Assembly (NCBI RefSeq): GCF_013391805.1
Contig: NZ_CP058364.1
Location: 3,415,501 to 3,479,500, forward strand
Direction: 5' to 3'
Length of the DNA stretch: 64,000 nucleotides
From: Galbibacter sp. BG1
GTDB taxonomy: Bacteria; Bacteroidota; Bacteroidia; Flavobacteriales; Flavobacteriaceae
This document shows positions 7,848 through 17,851 of this stretch, in pieces (the first letter of the stretch is position 1; each line of letters starts with the position of its first letter). The position numbers and the translations under genes are program-made. A model generated the notes under the pieces. The model did not search any database. It worked only from the letters and a program-made list of their open reading frames with translations, and was not told the origin of the DNA.

Positions 7848-10193
7848 CTAAAACCATCGTTTACGTTTTTCAAGTTGTGCGCCATAGCCATAACCCAATT
7901 TGGCACCATATCCAAGATTGGCATTTTTTACATCATTTATAACTAAAGACATATTTTTTAGTTTTTGCTCCCGATAGACTTCGCTCACAAATTTTAATAG
8001 GGCTTTTTCTGTGTAATCCGCTCTGGTAACGTATAAAGTGCGGTCGGCAAATTCACTAATCAATATCGTATCAGTAACTGGCATTGCAGGTGCCGTATCC
8101 ACAATTATAACATCGTACCGCTGCTTTACAGTTTCAAACAACTCGCCAAGTTTTTTATCCATTAACAATTCTGCTGGATTCGGCGGAATTTTTCCTGATT
8201 GAATAATATCCAAATCATTAAACGACAGCACGGGCTTTATAATTTCCTCTAGAGTGGCATCTCCATGTAAATATTCCGAAAGTCCAACTTTTGAAGTATT
8301 TGCGATAAAACTGGTTAAACTTGGTTTTCTAATATCCGCCCCAATAAGTAATACTCTTTTATTGGAATAGGCATAAACCGATGCTAAATTGTAGGATATA
8401 AAGGTTTTGCCTTCCCCAGAAATACTGGAAGTAACATAAATGACCTCACTTTGCGGTTGATCTTTTTTCTTGAAAAGGTAATCGATATTGGTTCTTAAAA
8501 TACGAAAAGACTCCGCCAGTACTGAACGGTCGTTTTCTTCAATGGTCAATCCCTTTTTGTTTTCAATTTTTGGCAACTGCGCCAATACAGAAATGTTCGG
8601 CATAGCCTCCGTTAAGTCAGATTTTTTATGAATTTTGGTGTCGAGCAATTCTTTTACATAAATGAATCCAAATGGCAACAACAGGCCTAAAAACAAACTA
8701 GCAAAATATATTTTTTTCCCTGAAGATATCGGATTGTAACTACTATACGCTGGTTCAATAACCTTAGCATTTGGAGAAGTGGCGGCCATGGAAATAGCGG
8801 CTTCTTCCCTTTTTTGCAATAAGTACAAATAAATGGTCTCTTTTATATTTTGCTGCCTTTGGATATCCCTATTTTGTCTTTCTTGTCCAGGTACCGAGGA
8901 AATACGGGAGTTGATTAAACTTTCTTGATTTCTTAAATTACTTACACGAATATTAATGGTACTTTTTAAATTGGTAAGACTTTGTTCCATAGAGGATTTT
9001 AAACCATTTAATTGCTGATCTAACTGAACCACTATTGGATTGTTCTCCCCAGAAGTTTTTAATAACCGCTGGCGTTCTAAAACCAATTCGTTGTATTTTG
9101 TGCTTATGGACGTTATATTGGCATCAGACAAGCCGATATTGGAGGGCAGTAACTTATAGCCTTCTTGATTTTTTACATACTGAGACATATGGTTTACTGT
9201 ATTCAACTCGGTTTCTAACTGAATTAAATTTTGCTCGTTTTGCGCCCCCGTTTCTAAAAATATCCCGGCTTCCGAAGTTATATCCGTCAATTTATTTCCT
9301 ACCTTAAAACGTTCTTTGGTAATATCCACTTCAGAAAGATCCGTAGAAATTAACTTAATCCTATCGTCGATAAACGTGGAGGTAGCTTTGGCCACTTGAT
9401 TTTTTTCGTCAATGGAATTTTGATTGTAAACTTCAGCGAGTTTGTTCACGATATCCTTAGCCTTTTCTTGAACAGGATCTGTTAAGTAAATGGATAGAAT
9501 ATTAGATCCTTTGGCAATGGGTGCTACAGAAATTTTACGTTTATAGTGTTCGCGAACGTTTTTAACAGGCGTGACCACTACTTCGATGGACCTGTCCATA
9601 TAATTACTGAAATAATCTTGATTGGGAATTAGAATTACGTTTCCTAAAGAGGTTGGAACGTTCTCACCGAAGAGAAAACTTTTAGGAGGGTTATCTCCTT
9701 CTACATAATCGAAGCCTGTAGGGGAAGTGATTTTTATTTTAAAACGGTTGTATGATTTATTAAGAATTGAATCTGATTCCAGATAATTTACCTTAAATGG
9801 CTTATTGCTATAAACCTCTTCATCGTTTATTCTACCTTTTACAAAAAGCTGTCGGTTAAGTTTTAAATCTTCTACCACCTCTTCCATTAAAGCTCGCGAC
9901 TTTAAAATTTGAATCTCCCCATCTACCTTTGTATTGTTCATTGAAGAATTCGATAATCCTTCCAAAACAGCTACTTCTGGAGATAGTTTAGATTCTTCAA
10001 CTATTAGAATAGTGGTTTCTGCGGCATAAATCGGTTTGGAATACCTTAGGTACAGAAAAGCAATTACAACCAATAACCCAAGGCTTAGAACAAACCAATA
10101 CCAATTTTTAACATAGGGTTTTATAAACTCCTTGATGTTCATTTTAGAAGGTTCCGCTGAAATATCTTCGCTATGTGCATACTCTTTCTTCAT
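7848..10193 (-). CDS. wzc: Wzc-type polysaccharide co-polymerase / tyrosine autokinase
   Basis: Wzc spans the inner membrane, controls chain length and export with Wza, and cycles through tyrosine phosphorylation. The 781-residue protein has an N-terminal membrane helix (about residues 33-51), a Wzz-like periplasmic domain with long coiled-coil-forming segments, and a second helix near residue 500. The cytoplasmic BY-kinase domain has Walker A SGEGKT near 595, Walker A' GADIRKP near 620 and Walker B VIIVDTAP near 698. The C-terminal tail holds only a small tyrosine cluster (LGYGAKLGYGYG) before a basic end, fewer tyrosines than in enterobacterial Wzc. It shares one base with the stop region of wza, implying translational coupling. 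Confidence 0.95.
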   Translation of the reverse strand: MKKEYAHSEDISAEPSKMNIKEFIKPYVKNWYWFVLSLGLLVVIAFLYLRYSKPIYAAETTILIVEESKLSPEVAVLEGLSNSSMNNTKVDGEIQILKSRALMEEVVEDLKLNRQLFVKGRINDEEVYSNKPFKVNYLESDSILNKSYNRFKIKITSPTGFDYVEGDNPPKSFLFGENVPTSLGNVILIPNQDYFSNYMDRSIEVVVTPVKNVREHYKRKISVAPIAKGSNILSIYLTDPVQEKAKDIVNKLAEVYNQNSIDEKNQVAKATSTFIDDRIKLISTDLSEVDITKERFKVGNKLTDITSEAGIFLETGAQNEQNLIQLETELNTVNHMSQYVKNQEGYKLLPSNIGLSDANITSISTKYNELVLERQRLLKTSGENNPIVVQLDQQLNGLKSSMEQSLTNLKSTINIRVSNLRNQESLINSRISSVPGQERQNRDIQRQQNIKETIYLYLLQKREEAAISMAATSPNAKVIEPAYSSYNPISSGKKIYFASLFLGLLLPFGFIYVKELLDTKIHKKSDLTEAMPNISVLAQLPKIENKKGLTIEENDRSVLAESFRILRTNIDYLFKKKDQPQSEVIYVTSSISGEGKTFISYNLASVYAYSNKRVLLIGADIRKPSLTSFIANTSKVGLSEYLHGDATLEEIIKPVLSFNDLDIIQSGKIPPNPAELLMDKKLGELFETVKQRYDVIIVDTAPAMPVTDTILISEFADRTLYVTRADYTEKALLKFVSEVYREQKLKNMSLVINDVKNANLGYGAKLGYGYGAQLEKRKRWF

Positions 10194-10957
10194 TATCTAG
10201 TTATTGCTATTATAGAGGTTAGCATTATTGAAAATACAGATAGACCAATGGTTAATCTATTATCTAGAGTAGATGTTTTTATGACTGAATTGTTTGGTTC
10301 TACGTACACTACATCGTTTTGAGTTAAATAATAGACAGGGGAATGGATAAATTCTTTGGTTGTGAGATTAATTCGTGTATAGGTTTTAACTCCATTAAAA
10401 TCGCGGATAACCAACACATTCTCCCTTCTCCCTTTAATTTCAAGGTCGCCTGCCAGGCCAATAGCCTCCAAAATGGTAATACGTTCTCCTGCGATACTAT
10501 ATGTTCCCGGCTGCCTTACTTGTCCCAGCACAGTAACCCTAAAGTTTTTAATTCGGATATTGACAATGGGATCTTTTAAATACCCTTCCTCTGTAAGTTT
10601 GCTTCTAAAAAGCTCTTTGGCTTCACTCGTGGAAAGACCTAATAATTTGATTTTTCCTAAAACAGGAAAATCAATATTTCCTTCCTTATCAATTATATAT
10701 TCCAGTTCCTCTACATTCTCACCAGTTCCTTTGGAAAGGTTAAAAGGTGCCGTGGCCGCCATATCGAAACTAGAGATGTAAATACTTAAAATATCGTCTA
10801 CCTTAAACTTAGGTTCAAATGTATTTGTTTCTACTTCTGTTTCAAATTGTTGTGCGTTCTGTAGATATACAATGTCTTTTCGAGAACCACAGGATATAGC
10901 GGTAGCGATTAATAATAGGTAACAAAGTAAATTTTTGGTTTGCAAGGATTTAATCAT
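10193..10957 (-). CDS. wza: Wza-type polysaccharide export outer-membrane lipoprotein
   Basis: This outer-membrane export channel acts with Wzc. The frame extends to 10990 but would then overlap the upstream gene. The ATG at 10957 gives a standard lipoprotein signal (NLLCYLLLIATAISC, then GSRKD) and a 10-base gap, so it is chosen. The protein has about 254 residues with a poly-export domain (FKVDDILSIYIS...YIIDKEGNIDFPVLG) and a SLBB domain (VTVLGQVRQPGTYSI...ILEAIGLAGDL). A C-terminal hydrophobic segment (IGLSVFSIMLTSIIAIT) could be the membrane-spanning helix. It is shorter than E. coli Wza (379 residues), as is usual in Bacteroidota. Confidence 0.93.
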   Translation of the reverse strand: MIKSLQTKNLLCYLLLIATAISCGSRKDIVYLQNAQQFETEVETNTFEPKFKVDDILSIYISSFDMAATAPFNLSKGTGENVEELEYIIDKEGNIDFPVLGKIKLLGLSTSEAKELFRSKLTEEGYLKDPIVNIRIKNFRVTVLGQVRQPGTYSIAGERITILEAIGLAGDLEIKGRRENVLVIRDFNGVKTYTRINLTTKEFIHSPVYYLTQNDVVYVEPNNSVIKTSTLDNRLTIGLSVFSIMLTSIIAITR

Positions 10958-10967
10958 TATAAGAACA

Positions 10968-12929
10968 TTAAATAGCATTAGGGTGTACATAGTTAAGGGA
11001 TTGCAAAATACCGTAATTGGGAATTTTACTGCGAATTACTTTCGTGTCCAAACACTCGTAATCCGAATTTTGAGAAATGAATTCAGGAACTATTTCCTTT
11101 AGTTTTTTTACAATGATATTTTTGTCATGATAAAGATTCAATACGCATAGGGAATCAATTTTTGCTTTTAAGCGCTTGTAATCTATTTCCTTGGTTTTAC
11201 TTATCATTATTTTTTCATGATACGTTGGCAAGGTGTTTTCACCATTTGCCAAAAGTTCTTCATACAATTTTTCCCCGGGACGTAAACCGGTTATTTTTAT
11301 ATCAATGTCTTCTGGATATCTCAATCCAGATAAGCGAATCATGTTCTTGGCAAGGTTTAAAATTTTCACACTTTCCCCCATATCGAATATAAAAATCTCT
11401 CCCCCCTTACCCATAGTGCCGGCTTCCAACACCAATTGGGAAGCTTCAGGAATTGTCATAAAATAACGGGTAACTTCTTCGTGGGTAACGGTTAAAGGGC
11501 CACCCTTTTCAAGTTGTTTTTTAAACAAGGGAATAACAGACCCATTAGATCCCAATACATTCCCAAAACGGGTAGTAATAAACTTAGTATGCCTAGATTC
11601 CTCTTGTAAACTCCCTATAAATATCTCTGCAGACCTTTTGGTGGCTCCCATTACATTGGTAGGATTTACAGCCTTGTCAGTAGAAACAAATACAAATTTA
11701 TCCGCATTGTATTTTAGAGCCATTTTGCTCACTAAACGCGTTCCTCCAACATTAATCTTAACCGCCTCATACGGATTGCTTTCCATAAGCGGAACATGTT
11801 TGTATGCTGCGGCATGAAAAATGATGTTTGGTTTAAAAGTTTCAAAAATCCTGTCCAGCGCGTGTTGGTCGCGAACATCGGCAACAATAGGATAGAAATT
11901 CTTTATATTTTCTTGTTTTAATTCCTGTTGCAAATCGTATAATGCAGATTCTGCAATATCTATCAGTACTAATTTTTTATAGTGAAAATGAGACAACTGT
12001 CTAGAAATCTCACTTCCAATAGAGCCTGCGGCTCCTGTAACAAATAACACCTTGTTGTTAAACTCTTTTTGAAGCTCTTTGTTTTCAATATTAATTGGGG
12101 TTCTATCCAATAAATCCTCGAGCTGAATTGGTTTAATCTGGTTTACATTAAGCTCACCATTGATCCATTTATCTATTGGCGGTACTGCTTTTATAGTCGG
12201 TACAAAGTCAATTAATTTATCCACTCGGGATCTCAGTTGCGCCGAAGCCGTATTATGCATGGCTACAATTATTTCGTTGATTTGGTATTTTTTTATAAAA
12301 TCTTCATCAACCAAAGAACTATCCATAATTTTTGTTCCATTAATGCTATTCCCAATTTTGTTGTTATCATCATCAATAAAGGCAATGATTTTATTTTTTT
12401 GATCTACATTATTTATCAATGCATTATGGGTCATTATCCCTGCTTCTCCCGCCCCATAAATTAAAATGCGTTTGGTAGATTTCATTTTGCATTTTAAATA
12501 TTGATAGGCCAACTTAAAAACCAATCGGGACTTTGCTAAAATCACAAAATTTAGAAAAGCGTGCATTATAATGATGGATTTCGGTATGGTTAAACCGGGA
12601 ACTATTGCCAGCTCTTTGTTTGCCACAACAAGTGCAGAGGTGAAAAATGCCAATAGGGTAACTGCGATAAATATGTTCATTAAATCTTTTACCCCTGTAT
12701 ATCTAATAATCCCTTTGTAAGAACCTGTTATTAAAAAACTCAAAAGTGCCAATACGCCTAAAACGGGTAATTCCAACAATAAATTTTTAATATTGAAATT
12801 AAACGTAAGGTGAAATCGAATAAAATAAACCATAAAAAATGTAAGCAATACCAGTAGAATATCTACAGCTAGTACCAGCCACTTAGAGGCATATCGGGGA
12901 GCTTTGGAAATTAGATATTTGTAAATCAT
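10968..12929 (-). CDS. PglF/CapD-type membrane UDP-sugar 4,6-dehydratase
   Basis: This enzyme converts UDP-GlcNAc to the 4-keto-6-deoxy sugar that feeds amino-sugar synthesis. The 653-residue protein has four N-terminal membrane helices (about residues 15-140), a first Rossmann-like region (RILIYGAGEAGIMT near 155), and a C-terminal short-chain dehydrogenase domain with LFVTGAAGSIGSEISRQL near 293. The active-site run STDKAVNPTNVMGATKR near 416 is the variant in which the usual tyrosine is replaced by methionine, typical of PglF/FlaA1/WbpM. Its start overlaps the aminotransferase stop by 4 bases, so the two steps are coupled. The gene name is left blank because several names are used for this family. 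Confidence 0.92.
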   Translation of the reverse strand: MIYKYLISKAPRYASKWLVLAVDILLVLLTFFMVYFIRFHLTFNFNIKNLLLELPVLGVLALLSFLITGSYKGIIRYTGVKDLMNIFIAVTLLAFFTSALVVANKELAIVPGLTIPKSIIIMHAFLNFVILAKSRLVFKLAYQYLKCKMKSTKRILIYGAGEAGIMTHNALINNVDQKNKIIAFIDDDNNKIGNSINGTKIMDSSLVDEDFIKKYQINEIIVAMHNTASAQLRSRVDKLIDFVPTIKAVPPIDKWINGELNVNQIKPIQLEDLLDRTPINIENKELQKEFNNKVLFVTGAAGSIGSEISRQLSHFHYKKLVLIDIAESALYDLQQELKQENIKNFYPIVADVRDQHALDRIFETFKPNIIFHAAAYKHVPLMESNPYEAVKINVGGTRLVSKMALKYNADKFVFVSTDKAVNPTNVMGATKRSAEIFIGSLQEESRHTKFITTRFGNVLGSNGSVIPLFKKQLEKGGPLTVTHEEVTRYFMTIPEASQLVLEAGTMGKGGEIFIFDMGESVKILNLAKNMIRLSGLRYPEDIDIKITGLRPGEKLYEELLANGENTLPTYHEKIMISKTKEIDYKRLKAKIDSLCVLNLYHDKNIIVKKLKEIVPEFISQNSDYECLDTKVIRSKIPNYGILQSLNYVHPNAI

Positions 12930-14059
12930 TTTAAAAAGGTATTTTTAATTAGGTTGGTTATTCTAAAAAGGTCTTCCTCGGCCAAATTTGAACCACTGGG
13001 CAAACAAAGTCCTTTTTCAAAAAGTGATTGAGACACCCCATTGGTATAGGCCTCTGCACTTTTAAAAATAGGTTGTAAATGCATTGGCTTCCATAATGGT
13101 CGTGACTCAATGTTTTCCATTAAAAGCTCTTGACGAAGTTGCTCCCTACTGTGGTAGGAGTCTAACAAAATAGTAGTAAGCCACCTGTTTGAAAAACTCC
13201 CTGCAGGCTCTTCTAGAAATGATATTTCATCAATTTCGCTAAGGTTTTTTTTATAAAAATCGTAGTTTCTTCTTCGCTGCCGTACCCTTTCTGGAAGCAC
13301 TTCCATTTGCCCACGGCCTACTCCAGCTACCACATTGCTCATTCGGTAATTATATCCAATTTTAGAATGTTCGTAATGGGGTGCATCATCCCTAGCTTGT
13401 GTAGCCAGGTGAACAGCCTTTTTCTTTAAGTTTTTGTTTTTGGTAATTAATGCACCTCCGCCGGATGTGGTTATTATTTTATTTCCGTTAAAAGATAGTA
13501 TGGAGATATCTCCTAAGGTTCCACATTTAATCCCCAAATATGAGCTCCCCAATGCTTCTGCACTATCTTCTATAACAGGTATATCGTATTTTTTACTTAT
13601 TTGATTGATTTCTGAAGCATCGTAAGGCATACCATATAAATGAACGGCTATAATTGCTTTGGGCTTTTTATTTTTATCAATACTTGCTAAAATTGCTTTC
13701 TCCAAAAGTTCAGGAGACATATTCCAGGTTTCCTCTTCGCTATCTATAAAAATAGGTACGGCACCTTGATATAAAATAGGGTTTGCAGAAGCGCTAAATG
13801 TAAAACTCTGGCAAAGTACATGGTCTCCCTGCCCCACCCCTAACAAAATAAGTGCTAGATGTATAGCGGAAGTACCAGAGGCCACTGCAGCAACCTCAAC
13901 ATCCTCATTTAGGTAATCTACTATGGCCGTTTCAAAAGCATCTACATTTGGACCAAGTGGTGCAATCCAATTGGTATCAAAAGCTTCTTTAACATACTTT
14001 TGTTCTTGTCCGCCCATGTGGGGGGAAGAAAGCCATATTTTAGTTTCTGTTGATATCAT
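12926..14059 (-). CDS. DegT/DnrJ/EryC1/StrS-family sugar aminotransferase
   Basis: This PLP-dependent enzyme transfers an amino group to the 4-keto sugar made by the neighbouring dehydratase, as PglE does after PglF. The 377-residue length fits the family. Motifs are PHMGGQEQKYVKEAFDTNW at the N-terminus, VASGTSAIHLAL for the phosphate site, EDSAEALGS for the PLP-ring aspartate, and the Schiff-base lysine in SFNGNKIITTSGGG near residue 193. It is the first gene of the leftward capsule block and overlaps the dehydratase by 4 bases. No PglD-type acetyltransferase or PglC-type priming transferase follows in this window. Confidence 0.92.
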   Translation of the reverse strand: MISTETKIWLSSPHMGGQEQKYVKEAFDTNWIAPLGPNVDAFETAIVDYLNEDVEVAAVASGTSAIHLALILLGVGQGDHVLCQSFTFSASANPILYQGAVPIFIDSEEETWNMSPELLEKAILASIDKNKKPKAIIAVHLYGMPYDASEINQISKKYDIPVIEDSAEALGSSYLGIKCGTLGDISILSFNGNKIITTSGGGALITKNKNLKKKAVHLATQARDDAPHYEHSKIGYNYRMSNVVAGVGRGQMEVLPERVRQRRRNYDFYKKNLSEIDEISFLEEPAGSFSNRWLTTILLDSYHSREQLRQELLMENIESRPLWKPMHLQPIFKSAEAYTNGVSQSLFEKGLCLPSGSNLAEEDLFRITNLIKNTFLK

Positions 14060-14587
14060 AGTGCCCTTATGTTTACCATAAGAGTTAAGCTATAGTGTGT
14101 AAGACGGGCTGGTTTTCTAGCTCGGTGAAAGAGAATTCTACGCTCTACTCCAAGCGTGTTGAACAATAAAAAGAAAGTGAATTTGAAAAAACCCCGAAAG
14201 AAGTTTTAAATGAATTGTTCTCTCTTTAATATTAAATCAACACCTTGCTATTAATCAACTTAATATGAAAAGGAACAGGTTAAAAGTAGCAAAGTATTCC
14301 ATTGCCTATCGTCTAATTCGGTGAATTACAGTTTAAAATCGGTTAACTACTGTATTGCTAAATTGAAGTTAAATAATTGATATTTTATCGGTTATTTAGG
14401 CCTTTTCTCCTGATTATAAGTCCGTTTAAATCAATTTTATACAAGTCAAACAAAGGTTCACGCCAAGAAAAGAATATCATATGCTAAATTCCATAAGTTT
14501 CCAATAAGCTTTTATATTTGCAATGTCTGCTGAGTTTCCATTTCGAAATTTGGCACTTTTTATTAATCTTATTTGAAAACCCAAATA
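14060..14587. other. Divergent intergenic region of the capsule locus (528 bases)
   Basis: This AT-rich gap separates the leftward wzc block from the rightward ugd block and must hold promoters for both. A -7 element for the rightward genes is seen at 14513-14520. No matching element for the leftward genes, no JUMPstart-like sequence, no invertible repeats and no further convincing reading frame were found. Confidence 0.6.
14513..14520 (+). promoter_or_regulatory. Candidate -7 promoter element for ugd
   Basis: TATATTTG fits TAnnTTTG. A start of transcription near 14527 would give a leader of about 60 bases to the GTG at 14588. The -33 region (about 14490) has no TTG, so the promoter is incomplete or regulated. 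Confidence 0.4.
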
Positions 14588-15988
14588 GTGAAAAAAATAA
14601 ATAAAATCTGTTGTATTGGAGCCGGATATGTCGGTGGCCCTACAATGTCGGTTATAGCCTATAAATGTCCAGATATTCAAGTTACGGTAGTCGATATAAA
14701 TGAAGAGCGCATTAAAGCCTGGAACCATGAGAACCTTGATAAACTTCCCGTATACGAACCCGGATTAAAGGAAATTGTGGCCGAAACCCGCGATAAAAAC
14801 CTATTTTTTTCTACGGATGTGGATAAGGCTATCGATGAAGCACAAATGATTTTCATCTCCGTAAATACCCCCACAAAAACCTACGGAAAAGGGAAAGGGC
14901 AAGCGGCAGACTTAAAATTTATAGAGTTATGTGCCCGAAATATAGCAAAGGTTGCAAAAGATGATAAGATAGTGGTTGAAAAATCCACGCTTCCCGTTAG
15001 AACGGCCCAAGCAATTAAGAATATTTTAGACAATACCGGCAATGAGGTAAACTTTGAAATTCTTTCTAATCCCGAATTTCTTGCTGAAGGTACTGCGATA
15101 AACGATTTGTTATATGCAGACCGGGTTTTAATAGGTGGAGACGAAACTACAGAGGGCGAAGAAGCCAAAGAAGCCTTAAGCGCTATTTACGAAAACTGGT
15201 TACCAAAAAGTAATATTTTAAAAACCAATATCTGGTCCTCAGAATTATCGAAATTGGTAGCCAATGCCTTTTTAGCTCAGCGTATCTCTTCCATTAATTC
15301 CATATCTGCACTTTGCGAAAAGACAGATGCTAACGTTCAGGAGGTTTCGAAAGCAATAGGACTCGATAGTAGAATTGGTCCTAAATTTTTAAATGCTTCT
15401 GTTGGTTTTGGAGGGTCTTGCTTCCAAAAAGATATCCTCAACTTGGTGTACATTGCAAAAACCTATGGATTGCACGAAGTTGCCGATTATTGGGAACAAG
15501 TAATCTTAATGAACAATTACCAAAAAACAAGGTTTGCCAATAATATTGTAAGTACTCTTTACAATACAGTTTCTGGTAAAAAAATTGTTTTCTTCGGATG
15601 GGCGTTTAAAAAGGACACGAACGACACTAGGGAATCTGCTGCTATCTATGTTGCTGACTCCTTATTGGAAGAGCAAGCTGAAATTGTAGTGTACGACCCA
15701 AAGGTAACCGCAGAGCGGATCTATGCCGATCTCGATTATTTAAATACAAGGTCTGAAGAAGAGAACAGAAAACTGGTAACAGTGGTAAACGATCCTATTG
15801 AAGCAACCAAAGAGGCTCATGCCATTGCAGTGCTTACAGAATGGGATGAATTTAAAGAATATAATTGGGAACTAATATTTGAACACATGCTCAAACCAGC
15901 CTTTGTTTTCGACGGTAGGAGAATTCTCAACAAAGAAAAGTTAAATGAAATAGGCTTCAACTATTACAGAATAGGTGAAAATTCTTAA
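14588..15988 (+). CDS. ugd: UDP-glucose 6-dehydrogenase
   Basis: Ugd oxidises UDP-glucose to UDP-glucuronate with two NAD molecules, supplying an acidic sugar for the capsule. The protein has 466 residues from the GTG at 14588. There is no ATG, and the alternative TTG at 14573 adds only five residues. The N-terminal NAD fold begins [14 protein letters not shown], an eukaryote-like variant. [10 protein letters not shown] and the catalytic cysteine in [10 protein letters not shown] (about residue 278) are present, followed by the C-terminal [17 protein letters not shown] nucleotide-sugar domain. It is followed by a strong terminator, so it is probably a monocistron or an attenuated first gene of the rightward block. 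Confidence 0.95.
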   Translation: MKKINKICCIGAGYVGGPTMSVIAYKCPDIQVTVVDINEERIKAWNHENLDKLPVYEPGLKEIVAETRDKNLFFSTDVDKAIDEAQMIFISVNTPTKTYGKGKGQAADLKFIELCARNIAKVAKDDKIVVEKSTLPVRTAQAIKNILDNTGNEVNFEILSNPEFLAEGTAINDLLYADRVLIGGDETTEGEEAKEALSAIYENWLPKSNILKTNIWSSELSKLVANAFLAQRISSINSISALCEKTDANVQEVSKAIGLDSRIGPKFLNASVGFGGSCFQKDILNLVYIAKTYGLHEVADYWEQVILMNNYQKTRFANNIVSTLYNTVSGKKIVFFGWAFKKDTNDTRESAAIYVADSLLEEQAEIVVYDPKVTAERIYADLDYLNTRSEEENRKLVTVVNDPIEATKEAHAIAVLTEWDEFKEYNWELIFEHMLKPAFVFDGRRILNKEKLNEIGFNYYRIGENS

Positions 15989-16007
15989 AAGCTTACTTCA
16001 AACTTAT

Positions 16008-16041
16008 AAATCCTGATTAGTTAAATAATTAATCAGGATTT
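16008..16041 (+). terminator. Strong hairpin terminator after ugd
   Basis: A perfect 12-base stem (16008-16019 with 16030-16041, AAATCCTGATTA and its complement) encloses a 10-base loop and is followed by CTATTTTTA. It lies 20 bases after the ugd stop. The remaining 300 bases to the flippase gene show no other clear feature. Confidence 0.8.
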
Positions 16042-16345
16042 CTATTTTTAGGTCCTTTCAACTTCCGTTTAGAACTTCTATTTTTTTAAAATGTGCTTTT
16101 CATCTTAAATTTTAGCATTTTAAATTAATATCCCGACTCTTTATTTCTTTTTATAGATATTTAACCCTGAAATATAAGGACTAAAAACCTTCAAAAGTTT
16201 TATGCCAACTATTTCTTCCCCCTAAAAAAATAAGGCCTTTACGCCTTGCACCTGCCAATTACTGGTGTTGCCCACAAAGGTGACCAATTATCATTAAATG
16301 GATTAATAGCAAAGAAATTTAAATGTTAATTGAGTTTACACGACT

Positions 16346-17851
16346 ATGTTATCCAAACAAATTAAAGGTGGGGCTATTTTATCGTATGTTACCATATTTC
16401 TAACCAATGTTGTTGGCTTAGTACTTACTCCCTTTATAATACGTTCCTTAGGAGCCTCAGAATATGGCCTTTATACCATGATTGGAGCGTTTGTAGGCTA
16501 TTTAACTGTGCTCGATTTCGGTATTAATAATTCCATTATTCGCTTTGTAGCAAAGTACAGAGCGGAAAATGATAAAAAAGGTGAGGAGAACTTTCTTGCC
16601 ATATCTTTTATTATCTATATTTTTATTTCTATTCTCGTTGTAATCTTCGGGTTTCTAGGATATCAAAATATCGATTCTATTTTTGAAACCCTTACCCCTT
16701 CTGAACTCCACAAGGCTAAAATAATGGTGCTCATATTAATCTTCAATGTAGCCATTACCATTCCTGGGGGTGCATTTAGAGCCATGTGTATGGGTTACGA
16801 AAACTTTACCCTACCAAAAGCCGTTAACATTTATAAATACATTGCCAGATCTATTTTGGTCGTATTTATCCTTTTTTACGGTGGAGATTCCATTAGTTTG
16901 GTTATAATAGATACTATTATGAATTTGCTCTTCATAATAGCTATGGCGTACATTGCTTTTGGTAAACTAAAAATTAAGGTAAAGCTCTATAAATTTGAAG
17001 GCAGCCTTGCCAAATCCATTTTTAATTATTCCATTTGGGTATTTGTTTTTGCTCTGGTCAATAAATTAAGATGGCAATTTGGGCAATTAATCCTAGGGTT
17101 AAATTACGACACAACAATTGTAGCCATCTACGCAGTTGGTATTACATTGGGTAGTTACTACGGAGCCTTTTCTTCGGCAATTTCCTCCCTTTTCCTTCCC
17201 AAAGCAATGCAAATGACAGTAAGAAGTGATGCTCCGGAAGTCTTAACAAAAACCTTTATAAGAATCTCGAGGCTCTCCACCTATATCCTATTTTTTATTC
17301 TGGGCGGTTTTATTCTGGTCGGACAACAATTTATAAACTTGTGGGTAGGTGCTCAATTTGCCCAAGCATATTGGTATACGCTGTTAATTATGATCGGACT
17401 CACTTTCACCTTAAGTCAATCTTTTGGGAACGATCTATTACAAGCCAAAAACAAACATAAATTTAGGGGTATTGTTTTATTACTGACCACTTTATTTGGC
17501 GTAGCCTTAGGATGGTTTTTGTCCTTGCAATATGGAGCTATGGGACTTATTATAGCAATAGTGGTCTTTATCTTTTTTGAAAGGTTTGTTATGTGGTGGT
17601 ATCTTTCCAAAGAGCTAAAAATTGATATGAATTACTATTTCAAGAACTTTTCATCACAACTTATTTATTTTTTACTGACCGTCGCTATTAGCTATCCTTT
17701 ACTCCTATTAATTAGAAATCATAGTTGGTTGGGACTGCTGGTTAAAATAAGCCTATTTGCCATAGTCTACATCGGTTTTATGTTTAAATGTATGAATACT
17801 GAAGAAAGAAAACTTGTTCGCTCTTTAATTCCTAAAAAAATACTGGCATGA
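16346..17851 (+). CDS. wzx: Wzx-type oligosaccharide flippase (MOP superfamily)
   Basis: Wzx flips lipid-linked repeat units across the inner membrane. The 501-residue protein is almost entirely membrane helices (12-14 predicted by eye), beginning with the family-typical sequence GGAILSYVTIFLTNVVGL, then GLYTMIGAFVGYLTVLDFG. It is the first gene of a tight rightward block, and the next gene starts 4 bases before its stop. The family also includes teichuronic acid and LPS O-antigen flippases. The position among pyruvyl transferases, glycosyltransferases and a polymerase supports a Wzy-dependent capsule or exopolysaccharide role. The exact promoter is not evident in the preceding 300 bases. Confidence 0.9.
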   Translation: MLSKQIKGGAILSYVTIFLTNVVGLVLTPFIIRSLGASEYGLYTMIGAFVGYLTVLDFGINNSIIRFVAKYRAENDKKGEENFLAISFIIYIFISILVVIFGFLGYQNIDSIFETLTPSELHKAKIMVLILIFNVAITIPGGAFRAMCMGYENFTLPKAVNIYKYIARSILVVFILFYGGDSISLVIIDTIMNLLFIIAMAYIAFGKLKIKVKLYKFEGSLAKSIFNYSIWVFVFALVNKLRWQFGQLILGLNYDTTIVAIYAVGITLGSYYGAFSSAISSLFLPKAMQMTVRSDAPEVLTKTFIRISRLSTYILFFILGGFILVGQQFINLWVGAQFAQAYWYTLLIMIGLTFTLSQSFGNDLLQAKNKHKFRGIVLLLTTLFGVALGWFLSLQYGAMGLIIAIVVFIFFERFVMWWYLSKELKIDMNYYFKNFSSQLIYFLLTVAISYPLLLLIRNHSWLGLLVKISLFAIVYIGFMFKCMNTEERKLVRSLIPKKILA